Source: Myxococcales bacterium
GTDB taxonomy: Bacteria > Myxococcota_A > Polyangia > Haliangiales > Haliangiaceae
Assembly (NCBI GenBank): GCA_016716835.1
Contig: JADJUW010000003.1
Coordinates: 124,001 to 188,000, forward strand
Length of the DNA stretch: 64,000 bases
Reading direction: 5' to 3'
Part shown: positions 7,176 to 14,817 of the stretch, one piece after another
How positions within the stretch are numbered: position 1 is the first letter of the stretch
Layout of the letters: each line of letters begins with the position of its first letter
Notes under the pieces: model-generated
The model's input: only the letters and a program-made list of their open reading frames with translations
Told to the model about the DNA's origin: nothing
Databases searched by the model: none
Program-made: the position numbers and the translations under genes

Positions 7176-8972
7176 GTGGCGGACTTGGCGTTGGCGTGTC
7201 GGCACTGTGCGGTGCTGCTGGAGCCCGAGGCGCGAGGTGCGCAATTTTGCCCAGCCTGCGGCAGTCGCACTGAAGTCATCGCGCATGCCGATACGGCAGG
7301 CCTTGCCGCGCCCCCGGGAGCGGCCACGTCGCCACCGCCTCGACTCGGACAACTCATAGCCGGGCGGTATCGACTCGACGCCGTGCTTGGTGTCGGCGGG
7401 ATGGGCACCGTGTATCGCGGCGAGCAAATTGCCTTGAAGCGGCCGGTTGCCGTGAAGTTGGTGAATCACGACCTATGCCGCAATCCAAGCATTGTGGCGC
7501 GCTTCCTGGCCGAAGCCGAGACCGTGGCACGGCTCAATCATCCCAACATCGTGACGCTCTACGATTTCGGCACCGAGCCCGATGGGAGTCTCTATTTGGT
7601 GATGGAGTTTTTGCCGGGGCGATCGCTGCGCCATGTGCTTGCCGAACAAAAATCGCTGCCGGTGGCGCAAGCCGTCGAGTATGTGATGCAGGTGGCGCGC
7701 GCCGTGGCGTACGCCAACAAGGCGGGCGTGATCCATCGCGACCTCAAGCCCGACAACATCGTGCTGGCGCCGCGCGGCGAGTCGGTCCAAGCGGTGGTGC
7801 TCGATTTTGGCATCGCCAAGCTGCGCGGCACCGATGGCACCACGGTGCAGCCGATGACGCGCGTCGGCGACATGATCGGCACGCCGCTCTACATGGCGCC
7901 GGAACAGATTCGGGGTGAGCCGGTCGATGCGCGTACCGACGTATATTCGCTGACCGCCGTGTTGTTTGAACTAATCACCGGCGAGTTGCCGTTTACGGGC
8001 CCGACCGCGACGGCGATCATGGCTAAACACTTGACCGAGGCCGTGCCGCGCCCGTCTCAACGTGTTGCTGGGCTGGCGCATGGTGCGGCGCTCGACCACG
8101 TGATCGCCGTGGGCATGCACAAGGAGCCGACGCAGCGGTTTGGCGATATGGGGGCGTTTGCGCACGCGCTGGCGACCACGTGCATGCCCGTCGCTGTCTT
8201 TAGCGGTGCGTCGCTTACACCTCCCGTGGCCGCGAGCTCACCAAGTGGCTACGCCGCGACGGCGGCGGCGACGCCTGTAAATATCGTGCGGTCGCGAGCA
8301 CCATCGCCGCGGCCATCGCCGTCGCTTCCAACGTGGTTGGCGCCTGTTGCAATTGCCGTGCTTGGCGTCATTGGCGTTGGCATGTATTTTTGGGAGGAGG
8401 AGCCGGCCGCATCATCCGCGCAGGCGGTGCCACAAAATACCGGTACGCACACCGATCCGTGGGCTGGAGGGTCGCCCAAGGGCAGCGACGATGCCGACGA
8501 CGAGGTCGCGCACGATCCGTGGGGCGCCAAGGGGCGCGATCTTGGCGAAGACTTGGCCGTGTTTCGCCGCCCCGGCTATGTCGTGTCGCTGCCGTCGACG
8601 ATTTCGACCGCGCCGCCGCTGGCCGCGGGCACAGACCGCTATGTCGGCATGTGGGGGGGCACGCCCGTCGACCTGTCAATAGCCGTCGAACCCATCGACT
8701 CTAGGGCATTTAGCGACGAGGCGGTGTTGATGGCTCTGGGCAACATTGCCGAGCAGGCCGGCGCGGAGATCGTTGACGATGGCGGGATTCGTTATCTACC
8801 GATTCGCCCCTATTGTGCGATCATGGCGTGGGAGGCGCGCGAGCTGATGGCCGAGGCCTGCGTCTATCGCCGCATGCCGACGATCACCGCCTACTTTGCG
8901 ACGACGACCAGTCAATTTGGCTCGACGGCGGCGCTGCGAGGGCGTTTTTTTGCGGAACACTTGCGGTTCTAG
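7176..8972 (+). CDS. Zinc-ribbon Ser/Thr protein kinase with one membrane segment
   Basis: This is a Hanks-type kinase, probably a signalling enzyme. A zinc ribbon (Cys8, Cys11, Cys25, Cys28) precedes the kinase domain (about residues 64-330), which is complete: glycine loop GVGGMG, catalytic Lys94 (VAVKLV), HRDLKPDN at 187-194, DFG at 210-212, and YMAPEQ. A Pro/Ala-rich linker leads to a single hydrophobic helix (LAPVAIAVLGVIGVGMYFW, about 385-405) and a C-terminal domain of about 190 residues that would lie outside the cytoplasm. I prefer the GTG at 7176, preceded by AAAGG with 6-base spacing, over a TTG at 7170. It converges on selD with a 21-bp gap. Confidence 0.92.
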   Translation: MADLALACRHCAVLLEPEARGAQFCPACGSRTEVIAHADTAGLAAPPGAATSPPPRLGQLIAGRYRLDAVLGVGGMGTVYRGEQIALKRPVAVKLVNHDLCRNPSIVARFLAEAETVARLNHPNIVTLYDFGTEPDGSLYLVMEFLPGRSLRHVLAEQKSLPVAQAVEYVMQVARAVAYANKAGVIHRDLKPDNIVLAPRGESVQAVVLDFGIAKLRGTDGTTVQPMTRVGDMIGTPLYMAPEQIRGEPVDARTDVYSLTAVLFELITGELPFTGPTATAIMAKHLTEAVPRPSQRVAGLAHGAALDHVIAVGMHKEPTQRFGDMGAFAHALATTCMPVAVFSGASLTPPVAASSPSGYAATAAATPVNIVRSRAPSPRPSPSLPTWLAPVAIAVLGVIGVGMYFWEEEPAASSAQAVPQNTGTHTDPWAGGSPKGSDDADDEVAHDPWGAKGRDLGEDLAVFRRPGYVVSLPSTISTAPPLAAGTDRYVGMWGGTPVDLSIAVEPIDSRAFSDEAVLMALGNIAEQAGAEIVDDGGIRYLPIRPYCAIMAWEARELMAEACVYRRMPTITAYFATTTSQFGSTAALRGRFFAEHLRF

Positions 8973-8993
8973 TGCCGCGGCACGCGGGGGCTT

Positions 8994-10058
8994 TTAGTCA
9001 CAACAGATGGTGTGGGTTTGTGATGCGCGCGCAACCATGCTGCCAATACACACCGCGTTTATATGGTGACTTGTGCTGCACGCCTCAAACGCCGCGCGCT
9101 GTTCCGCGGCAACCGCGACCAAGAGGCCGCCGCTGGTTTGCGGATCAGAAAAGATGGTCTGCCATGGCTGCGACAGTGGCCTCACCTGCGCGCCATAGCT
9201 CTCCCAATTGCGCGTCGCGCCGCCGGGCACGCAACCTTGTTCGATGTAACTGCGCAGCGCCGCCTCATCGAGCAAGGGCACGCGCGCGGTCTCGATGACG
9301 GCACCGGTGCCCGAGGCGGCGCACATCTCGCGCAGATGGCCAAAGAGGCCAAAACCCGTGACATCCGTCATCGCGGAAACATAGGCTAGGCCGCCGTAGA
9401 TCGCGCCTATTGAATTGAGCTGCAACATGGTTTTCGTGGCGAGCTCGCGATGCGCCGGCAACACGACGCCTCGTTTTTCGGCGGTCGTGATGACGCCGAT
9501 GCCGAGAGGTTTGGTGAGATAGAGCAAATCGCCTGGCGCCGCGCCACCATTGCGCTTGAGATGCGTGCGCGCAACGCGCCCGGTGACGGCAAGGCCGAAA
9601 ATTGGTTCGGGGCAATCGATCGAATGACCGCCGGCGAGGGGAATGCCGGCTGCCTGGCATATTTCGCGGCTGCCAGCGACGACCTCGCCCGCGATCTCCG
9701 GCGACAACTTGTCCGTCGGCCAACCTAGAATCGCGATGGCCACCAGCGGTGTGCCACCCATAGCGTAGACGTCGCTAATCGCATTGACCGAGGCGATGCG
9801 GCCAAAATCGCGCGGATCGTCGACGATGGGCATAAAAAAATCGGTGGTCGAAACGATGCCGGTGCCGTCGTCGAGATCGAACACCGCGGCATCGTCGCGT
9901 TCGGCGTTGCCAACCCATAATTTGGCAAAGGCGCCGGCGGCATCGCCGTGGACCGCCCCGTGGCCGCCGAGAATTCGATCGAGCACGGCGGGGCTGATCT
10001 TGCAGCCGCAGCCCGCGCCGTGGCTGTATTGCGTGAGGCGAATTTGCGGTGTCGTCAC
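8994..10058 (-). CDS. selD: Selenide, water dikinase
   Basis: SelD makes selenophosphate from selenide and ATP, the selenium donor for selenocysteine and for 2-selenouridine in tRNA. The N-terminal active-site segment YSHGAGCGCKISP is intact with Cys (TGC codons, no in-frame TGA), followed by DDAAVFDLDD and TTDFFMPIVDDPRDFGRIA. Length is 354 residues, normal for the family. I placed the start at a GTG at 10058, just before TTPQIRLTQ; the same frame runs about 108 codons further upstream but overlaps the preceding selU gene and is not SelD-like. The selU stop lies 19 bp upstream, so the two form an operon. No selA, selB or tRNA-Sec gene is visible in the window. Confidence 0.95.
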   Translation of the reverse strand: MTTPQIRLTQYSHGAGCGCKISPAVLDRILGGHGAVHGDAAGAFAKLWVGNAERDDAAVFDLDDGTGIVSTTDFFMPIVDDPRDFGRIASVNAISDVYAMGGTPLVAIAILGWPTDKLSPEIAGEVVAGSREICQAAGIPLAGGHSIDCPEPIFGLAVTGRVARTHLKRNGGAAPGDLLYLTKPLGIGVITTAEKRGVVLPAHRELATKTMLQLNSIGAIYGGLAYVSAMTDVTGFGLFGHLREMCAASGTGAVIETARVPLLDEAALRSYIEQGCVPGGATRNWESYGAQVRPLSQPWQTIFSDPQTSGGLLVAVAAEQRAAFEACSTSHHINAVCIGSMVARASQTHTICCD

Positions 10059-10077
10059 GCCGCGAGTTGTAGTCGGT

Positions 10078-11133
10078 TTAGGCGCGCTCGTCGACGGCGC
10101 GCAGCACGCGCGCGGCGATTTCACGCGCGGGGTCGCTCCCGCGGGCGGCAACCGTCGCGATAATTCGTTGTTGCCTGGTCGCCGCGCTGTGGTCGTAGCT
10201 GGCGTCGTAGTAGCGCAGCGCGATGTCGGCGGCGATGACAAGGTCGCCGGCGCGCACCGCCGCGCACGCCCTCCCCGTGACCAGGCCGCCGAGGCGTTTT
10301 TCGATCGCGGCGAAACATCGCACGAGCTCGGCCGGGGCGACGTCGGCGTAATCGAGTTGCGTCGCGGCGAGACGATCCTCATAGGGGACGTCGAGCACGA
10401 TCAAAGGCGCCGCCGCCATCTGCGCCCAAAATGGATCGGGCAGCGTCGCGCAGTCAATGCGGCGGCTTTCGTTTTCAACCCAAATACGGCGCGCGCCCGC
10501 ATGGTTGCGCAGCGCCATGCCAAGCTCATTTTCGAATTGTTCGACGGTTGGTTGCGGCTTATCGGCAAAGCCGCCAAACGCTGAGCCGCGGTGGCGCGCC
10601 AGGCCTTCGAGGTCGATCACCGCCTCGCCCAGCGCCGCCATTGCCGCGAGCACCTTGGTCTTGCCCGCCCCTGTTTTGCCGCCAAGCACCATGAGTCGCA
10701 TCGGCCGCTCGCTCGCCTCCCATTGCGCGCGCATGTGGGCTCGATACGCCTTGTAGCCGCCGGCCAAGACGGTGGTCTGCAGCCCTGCCAGGCGGAGCAG
10801 CCACGCCATGCTCGCCGAGCGCATGCCGCCACGCCAGCAATGCACGCGCGCGGCGGTCGCGTCGCCGCCGCCCGCAATGGCCTTAGCCTGTGCAACCAGC
10901 GAGGCCAACTTAGGGCCGACCAACGCCAGCCCGAGCTCGATTGCGGCGGCGCGCGATTGCTTCTTGTAGATGGTGCCGACCTCGGCTCGCTCGGCATTTG
11001 AAAACAACGGCAGGTTGTGCGCCCCGGGAATATGTCCGGCGGCGAACTCCGCAGGGGTGCGGACATCGAGAATTGGGCCATGCGCCGCAAGAAAATCGGG
11101 CGCCGCGCACGGGTCTAAAGATGCCAATAACAA
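10078..11133 (-). CDS. selU: tRNA 2-selenouridine synthase (SelU/MnmH)
   Basis: The enzyme replaces sulfur by selenium at the wobble 2-thiouridine of certain tRNAs, using selenophosphate from SelD. An N-terminal rhodanese domain (ILDVRTPAEFAAGHIPGAHN, active-site loop HCWRGGMRS with the catalytic Cys) is followed by a P-loop domain (GGKTGAGKTK). It sits 19 bp upstream of selD, the classic pairing. The start is uncertain: there is no in-frame ATG near the domain, and the frame runs back to 11373, into the divergent lipoprotein gene at 11244. I chose the TTG at 11133, which leaves a normal N-terminal extension; a TTG at 11127 is equivalent. Confidence 0.88.
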   Translation of the reverse strand: MLLASLDPCAAPDFLAAHGPILDVRTPAEFAAGHIPGAHNLPLFSNAERAEVGTIYKKQSRAAAIELGLALVGPKLASLVAQAKAIAGGGDATAARVHCWRGGMRSASMAWLLRLAGLQTTVLAGGYKAYRAHMRAQWEASERPMRLMVLGGKTGAGKTKVLAAMAALGEAVIDLEGLARHRGSAFGGFADKPQPTVEQFENELGMALRNHAGARRIWVENESRRIDCATLPDPFWAQMAAAPLIVLDVPYEDRLAATQLDYADVAPAELVRCFAAIEKRLGGLVTGRACAAVRAGDLVIAADIALRYYDASYDHSAATRQQRIIATVAARGSDPAREIAARVLRAVDERA

Positions 11134-11243
11134 CGCCAGATCATTAGCGCTTGCGCGCCGCGAGGTCGACTCGCCGCCGCGGTTTTCGGCGAGCCAACCG
11201 GCGGCGGGCTGCAGCGTGCCTGGGCCTATGCTAGAACCCCGGC

Positions 11244-12422
11244 GTGAAGTACCTATCGCAAAATCATCCACGTATCGCAGTTGCAGCAAAGGCCTGGCGA
11301 ACCGCGCTGGTCGCGATGGCCTGTGCCGCCGCGCTTGGCGGCGCGGGCTGTGCACCGGCCAAGAAAAAGCCAACCAGCTGGCCGGATGGCTCGTCCGGCG
11401 GGGCGGCCGCGGCTCCTGCCAAACCCATCGCCGTGACCGACATCGTCAAGGTGCGCTCGTTCGAGGGCATTGACGAATACGTGTTGCCCAACGGCATGAA
11501 GGTGCTGCTCTTCCCCGACGATTCGGTCGAAAACGTTACCGTCAACATCACCTATTTTGTCGGCTCGCTGCACGAAGGCTATGGCGAGACCGGCATGGCG
11601 CACTTGCTTGAGCACATGCTGTTTAAAGGCACCAAAGATAACCGCGAGGTGCTGTCGCTGGTGCAAAAACGCGGCGGCTGGCTCAACGGCACGACGTGGA
11701 ACGATCGCACCAACTACTACGAGACGCTGCCGGCCAAGGATGACAACCTGGCGTGGGCACTCGGCATGGAGGCCGATCGCATGCGCAACGCGACGATCTT
11801 GCAAAGCGACCTAGATACCGAGTTTTCGGTGGTGCGCAGCGAGTTCGAGATGGGCGAGAACAATCCTTCGGCCATCCTCTCCGAGCGCATGACCTCGACG
11901 GCCTACCTTTGGCACAATTACGGCAAGTCGACCATTGGCGCCAAGAGCGACATTGAAAAGGTTAAGTCGGACCGCCTGCGCGCTTTTTACGACACCTACT
12001 ATCAACCCGACAACGCCATGCTCATGGTCTCGGGCAAGTTCGACGGCAAAGAGGCGCTGACGCACATCGCGGCGACCTTCGGTAGCATCCCCGCCCGGCG
12101 CGCGCCTTGCCGCAGACCTATACGCAGGAGCCCGTGCAAGACGGCGAGCGGCACGTGGTGCTGCGCCGCGCCGGCGACGTCGCGGTCGCGGGCTTGCAGT
12201 ATCATGTGGTGGCCGGCTCGCATCCCGACTTTGCCGCGGTCGAGGCGCTCGCCAGCGTGCTTACGCGTGAGCCGAGCGGGCGCCTTTATCAGGCGCTGGT
12301 GCCGACCAAGCTGGCCAGCTCGGTGTCGCCAAGCGCCTGGGGCTTTCGCGATCCGTCGCAGCTCGGCATCTTCGCCGAGGCGCGCGTGGCAGCTGATGGC
12401 CCAAAGGTTTTGGCCAAGATGA
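11244..12422 (+). CDS. M16 zinc peptidase lipoprotein, N-terminal part before a frameshift
   Basis: The protein starts at a GTG with a lipoprotein signal (Cys36 in GGAGC), so it should sit in an envelope membrane. The M16 catalytic motif HxxEH is intact (H120-L-L-E-H124), with WNDRTNYYETLP and YYQPDNAMLMVSG further on. After GSIPA, near 12092, the frame turns to Arg/Pro-rich nonsense, and the true continuation is the frame at 12107-14068. Inserting one C in the CCC at 12094-12096 restores ...IPAPARALPQTYTQE. Joined, the gene spans 11244-14068 and encodes about 941 residues, a normal length for a two-domain, PqqL/pitrilysin-type M16 protein. Confidence 0.82.
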   Translation: MKYLSQNHPRIAVAAKAWRTALVAMACAAALGGAGCAPAKKKPTSWPDGSSGGAAAAPAKPIAVTDIVKVRSFEGIDEYVLPNGMKVLLFPDDSVENVTVNITYFVGSLHEGYGETGMAHLLEHMLFKGTKDNREVLSLVQKRGGWLNGTTWNDRTNYYETLPAKDDNLAWALGMEADRMRNATILQSDLDTEFSVVRSEFEMGENNPSAILSERMTSTAYLWHNYGKSTIGAKSDIEKVKSDRLRAFYDTYYQPDNAMLMVSGKFDGKEALTHIAATFGSIPARRAPCRRPIRRSPCKTASGTWCCAAPATSRSRACSIMWWPARIPTLPRSRRSPACLRVSRAGAFIRRWCRPSWPARCRQAPGAFAIRRSSASSPRRAWQLMAQRFWPR

Positions 12423-14068
12423 TCGAAGTGGTCGAAGGGCTCGCGGGCAAACCAATCACCGACCAAGAAGTCGAGCGCTGGCGGGCCTCTGAGCTCAAGG
12501 GGCTAGAGCTAGCACTCGCCGACAGCGAACAAATCGCGATCAACATTTCGGAATGGGCCTCGCGCGGCGACTGGCGCCTGCTCTATGCGTGGCGCGAGCA
12601 AGTGCAGCGCGTCACCGCGGCCGATGTTGCGCGCGTGGCGGCGGCGTACTTGGTCTCAGACAATCGCACGTCGGGCTTGTTCGTGCCGACCAAGACGCCC
12701 AAGCGCGCGCCCGCGAGCGAGGCGCCGGATGTCGCGAAGATCGTAGAAGCGGTCAAAGATAGCGGCGGCGCCGTCAAAGGCGAAGAATTCGTCGCAACCT
12801 TCGACACGCTGCAGGCGCGCCTGGTGACCACCGATATCGAAGGCGTCAAGGTGCAGTTCTTGCCCAAGGCAACGCGCGGCAACAAGGTTTCCTTTCGCCT
12901 GGCCATGCACTACGGCAACGAGCTAGACCTCCGCGGCAAGCAAGTCGCCGCCGAGCTTCTTGGAGCGCTCATGTCGCGCGGCACCAAGACCAAGTCCTAC
13001 GCCCAGCTGCGCGATGCCGAAGACAAATTGCGCGCCGACATTAGGGTTTCGGCAGATGCCACTGGCCTAAACTTGTCGGTCAGCACCACGCGGGCCAACC
13101 TCGAGGCGGCCATTGCGCTCGCGATCGAGATGGCGCGGCAGCCCGCGCTTGCCGCCAGCGAGTTTGAAATCGTGCGCGCCGAGGCGATTGCCAAGGCCGA
13201 GGCGGATCGCAGCGAGCCGATGCAGCTCTCGTTCGTCGAGATCTCGCGCATGCTCTCGCCTCGCGCGGTGGATCATCCCAAGTACGTCATGACCCCGGAC
13301 GAAAAAATTACCGCGCTCAAGCAGGCGACAATAGGCGAGGTGCAGGCCTTTTATCGCGATTTTGTCGGCGTTGGCACCGCCGAGGCCGCGGTGATTGGCG
13401 CCTTTGAGCCCGACGCGATCGCCGCCATGATGCGCAAGGAGCTCGCGGGCTTTGTGCCCAAGAAGAAATACGCGCGGGTCGTGGACAAGGCATTTGGCGT
13501 CGCGCCGGCCCAGAAAACCGTCAAGACGCCCGACAAGGCCAACGCGATGTTCATCTTTGCGCGCGAGGTCGCGATTAAGGACGACCACGCGGATGCGGCG
13601 GCATTGCAGGTCGCGGTGCAATTGCTCGGCGGCGACCAAACCTCTCGGTTGTGGCGGCGCATTCGCGAAAAAGACGGGCTGTCGTATGGCGTGGGTTGCG
13701 GCCTGCAGCTCGACGCTTACGACGCGGCCGGTGGCGTGTTTTGCTATGGCATCGTCGCTCCCAAAAATATGGCCGCGGCCAGCAAGGCCGTGGTCGAGGA
13801 AATGAGCGCGGTGGTCGCCGGCTCGATCACTCAACAAGACCTCGATGACACCGTCAAATCGATGCTCGGCGCCGATGACCTCGCCTTGCGCGACGATGGG
13901 GCCCTGCTATATCGCCTCACCGGCCTGGCCTTTAATGGCCGCACGCTGGCATGGGACAAGGCGCAACAAGCGAAGATCAAGGCCGTCACCCTGGCTGACC
14001 TCAAGCGCGTCGCGGCGACGTATCTCGCGGCTGAGGCGTTCTCCAACGTCCAGGTCGGCGACCTCTAG
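12107..14068 (+). CDS. M16 zinc peptidase, C-terminal part after a frameshift
   Basis: This frame carries the rest of the first M16 unit (GLQYHVVAGSHPDFAAVEAL, TREPSGRLYQALV) and a second M16 pair starting near ITTDIEGVKVQFLPKA (TTDIEGVKVQFLPKAT as written) and ending in VQVGDL. The second unit lacks HxxEH, as is usual for the non-catalytic half that closes the peptidase chamber; it keeps RIREKDGLSYGVG. It is almost certainly not an independent gene: the apparent start is a TTG inside the domain with no ribosome binding site. It should be joined to 11244-12422. The substrate is unknown; M16 enzymes degrade peptides or process outer-membrane and periplasmic polypeptides. Confidence 0.8.
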   Translation: MPQTYTQEPVQDGERHVVLRRAGDVAVAGLQYHVVAGSHPDFAAVEALASVLTREPSGRLYQALVPTKLASSVSPSAWGFRDPSQLGIFAEARVAADGPKVLAKMIEVVEGLAGKPITDQEVERWRASELKGLELALADSEQIAINISEWASRGDWRLLYAWREQVQRVTAADVARVAAAYLVSDNRTSGLFVPTKTPKRAPASEAPDVAKIVEAVKDSGGAVKGEEFVATFDTLQARLVTTDIEGVKVQFLPKATRGNKVSFRLAMHYGNELDLRGKQVAAELLGALMSRGTKTKSYAQLRDAEDKLRADIRVSADATGLNLSVSTTRANLEAAIALAIEMARQPALAASEFEIVRAEAIAKAEADRSEPMQLSFVEISRMLSPRAVDHPKYVMTPDEKITALKQATIGEVQAFYRDFVGVGTAEAAVIGAFEPDAIAAMMRKELAGFVPKKKYARVVDKAFGVAPAQKTVKTPDKANAMFIFAREVAIKDDHADAAALQVAVQLLGGDQTSRLWRRIREKDGLSYGVGCGLQLDAYDAAGGVFCYGIVAPKNMAAASKAVVEEMSAVVAGSITQQDLDDTVKSMLGADDLALRDDGALLYRLTGLAFNGRTLAWDKAQQAKIKAVTLADLKRVAATYLAAEAFSNVQVGDL

Positions 14069-14102
14069 CGTTGGCTTGGAGAGCCAGGCGTGCGGGTTGA
14101 GG

Positions 14103-14408
14103 CTATTTCTGATGCGCAGCCTTCCAATCGTCGTAAGGCATGCCGTAGATGTGCTCGCGCGCCGCGGCGTCGCTGATCGCAAGGCCGCGCTCCTGCGCGG
14201 CGGCGCGATACCATTTTGACAAGCAATTGCGGCAAAAGCCGGCGAGGTTCATGAGATCGAGGTTTTGCACGTCGGTGCGTTCGCGCAGGTGCTGCACCAG
14301 GCGGCGAAACGCGGCGGCCTCGATGGCGTCGCTCGCGGCGTTCACGCTAGTGGCATCGCTGACGGTTGCCTCATCGTCGGAGGCGAGTGGGGTCAAGGTT
14401 GCGGTCAT
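14103..14408 (-). CDS. DUF1244 family protein
   Basis: A 101-residue protein with the hallmark core of DUF1244: AAFRRLVQHLRERTDVQNLD, LMNLAGFCRNCLSKWY, and the terminal GMPYDDWKAAHQ. The two close Cys residues (CRNC) are conserved in the family and could bind metal. The family is widespread in proteobacteria with no established function. The first roughly 30 residues are a low-complexity acidic/Ala extension. It converges on the M16 gene with 34 bp between the stops. Confidence 0.9.
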   Translation of the reverse strand: MTATLTPLASDDEATVSDATSVNAASDAIEAAAFRRLVQHLRERTDVQNLDLMNLAGFCRNCLSKWYRAAAQERGLAISDAAAREHIYGMPYDDWKAAHQK

Positions 14409-14445
14409 GCCGCAACGCTAGCACAGCCGGCGCCGCGCGCTACGC

Positions 14446-14817
14446 CTACGACTTGCGCAGGTAGCAGGCCTTGAGCAGCATGCCGGTGCCGTCGACCTTG
14501 CAGTCGACCTCGTGATCGCCGCCGACGAGGCGAATATTGCGAATCTTGGTGCCCTGCTTGAGCACGGCCGATGAACCCTTGACCTTGAGGCTTTTGATCA
14601 GCACCACATCATCGCCGTCGGCAAGCGGGGCGCCGTTGACGTCGCGGATCACGCCGTCGTCGGCATGCTCGGCGTTCGCGACCTCGGCCGCCGCCTGCGG
14701 CCACTCATGCGCGCAGTCGGCGCATATAAAGCTGTCGCCATCGGGATAGACGTTGGCCATGGCGCAGGCGGGGCAGGTGGGGGCGTCTGATTCGTCGGCA
14801 TCACTGGGCTGGGTCAT
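14446..14817 (-). CDS. yjdM: PhnA/YjdM family zinc-ribbon protein
   Basis: The 123-residue protein has an N-terminal zinc ribbon (CPACAMANVYPDG...CADCAHEW) and the conserved C-terminal YjdM (PhnA) domain: DGDDVVLIKSLKVKGSS, LKQGTKIRNIRLVGGDHEVD, CKVDGTGMLLKACYLRKS. The family is named from the E. coli phosphonate region, but its members are not needed for phosphonate breakdown and their role is unclear. It starts just downstream of hrpB; as read the genes overlap by 17 bp, but with the hrpB frameshift corrected there is a 6-bp gap. Confidence 0.9.
   Translation of the reverse strand: MTQPSDADESDAPTCPACAMANVYPDGDSFICADCAHEWPQAAAEVANAEHADDGVIRDVNGAPLADGDDVVLIKSLKVKGSSAVLKQGTKIRNIRLVGGDHEVDCKVDGTGMLLKACYLRKS

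Noticed and set aside
10059..10382. N-terminal extension of SelD
   Set aside because: The extension overlaps selU and its sequence is not SelD-like; the GTG at 10058 matches the known start region.
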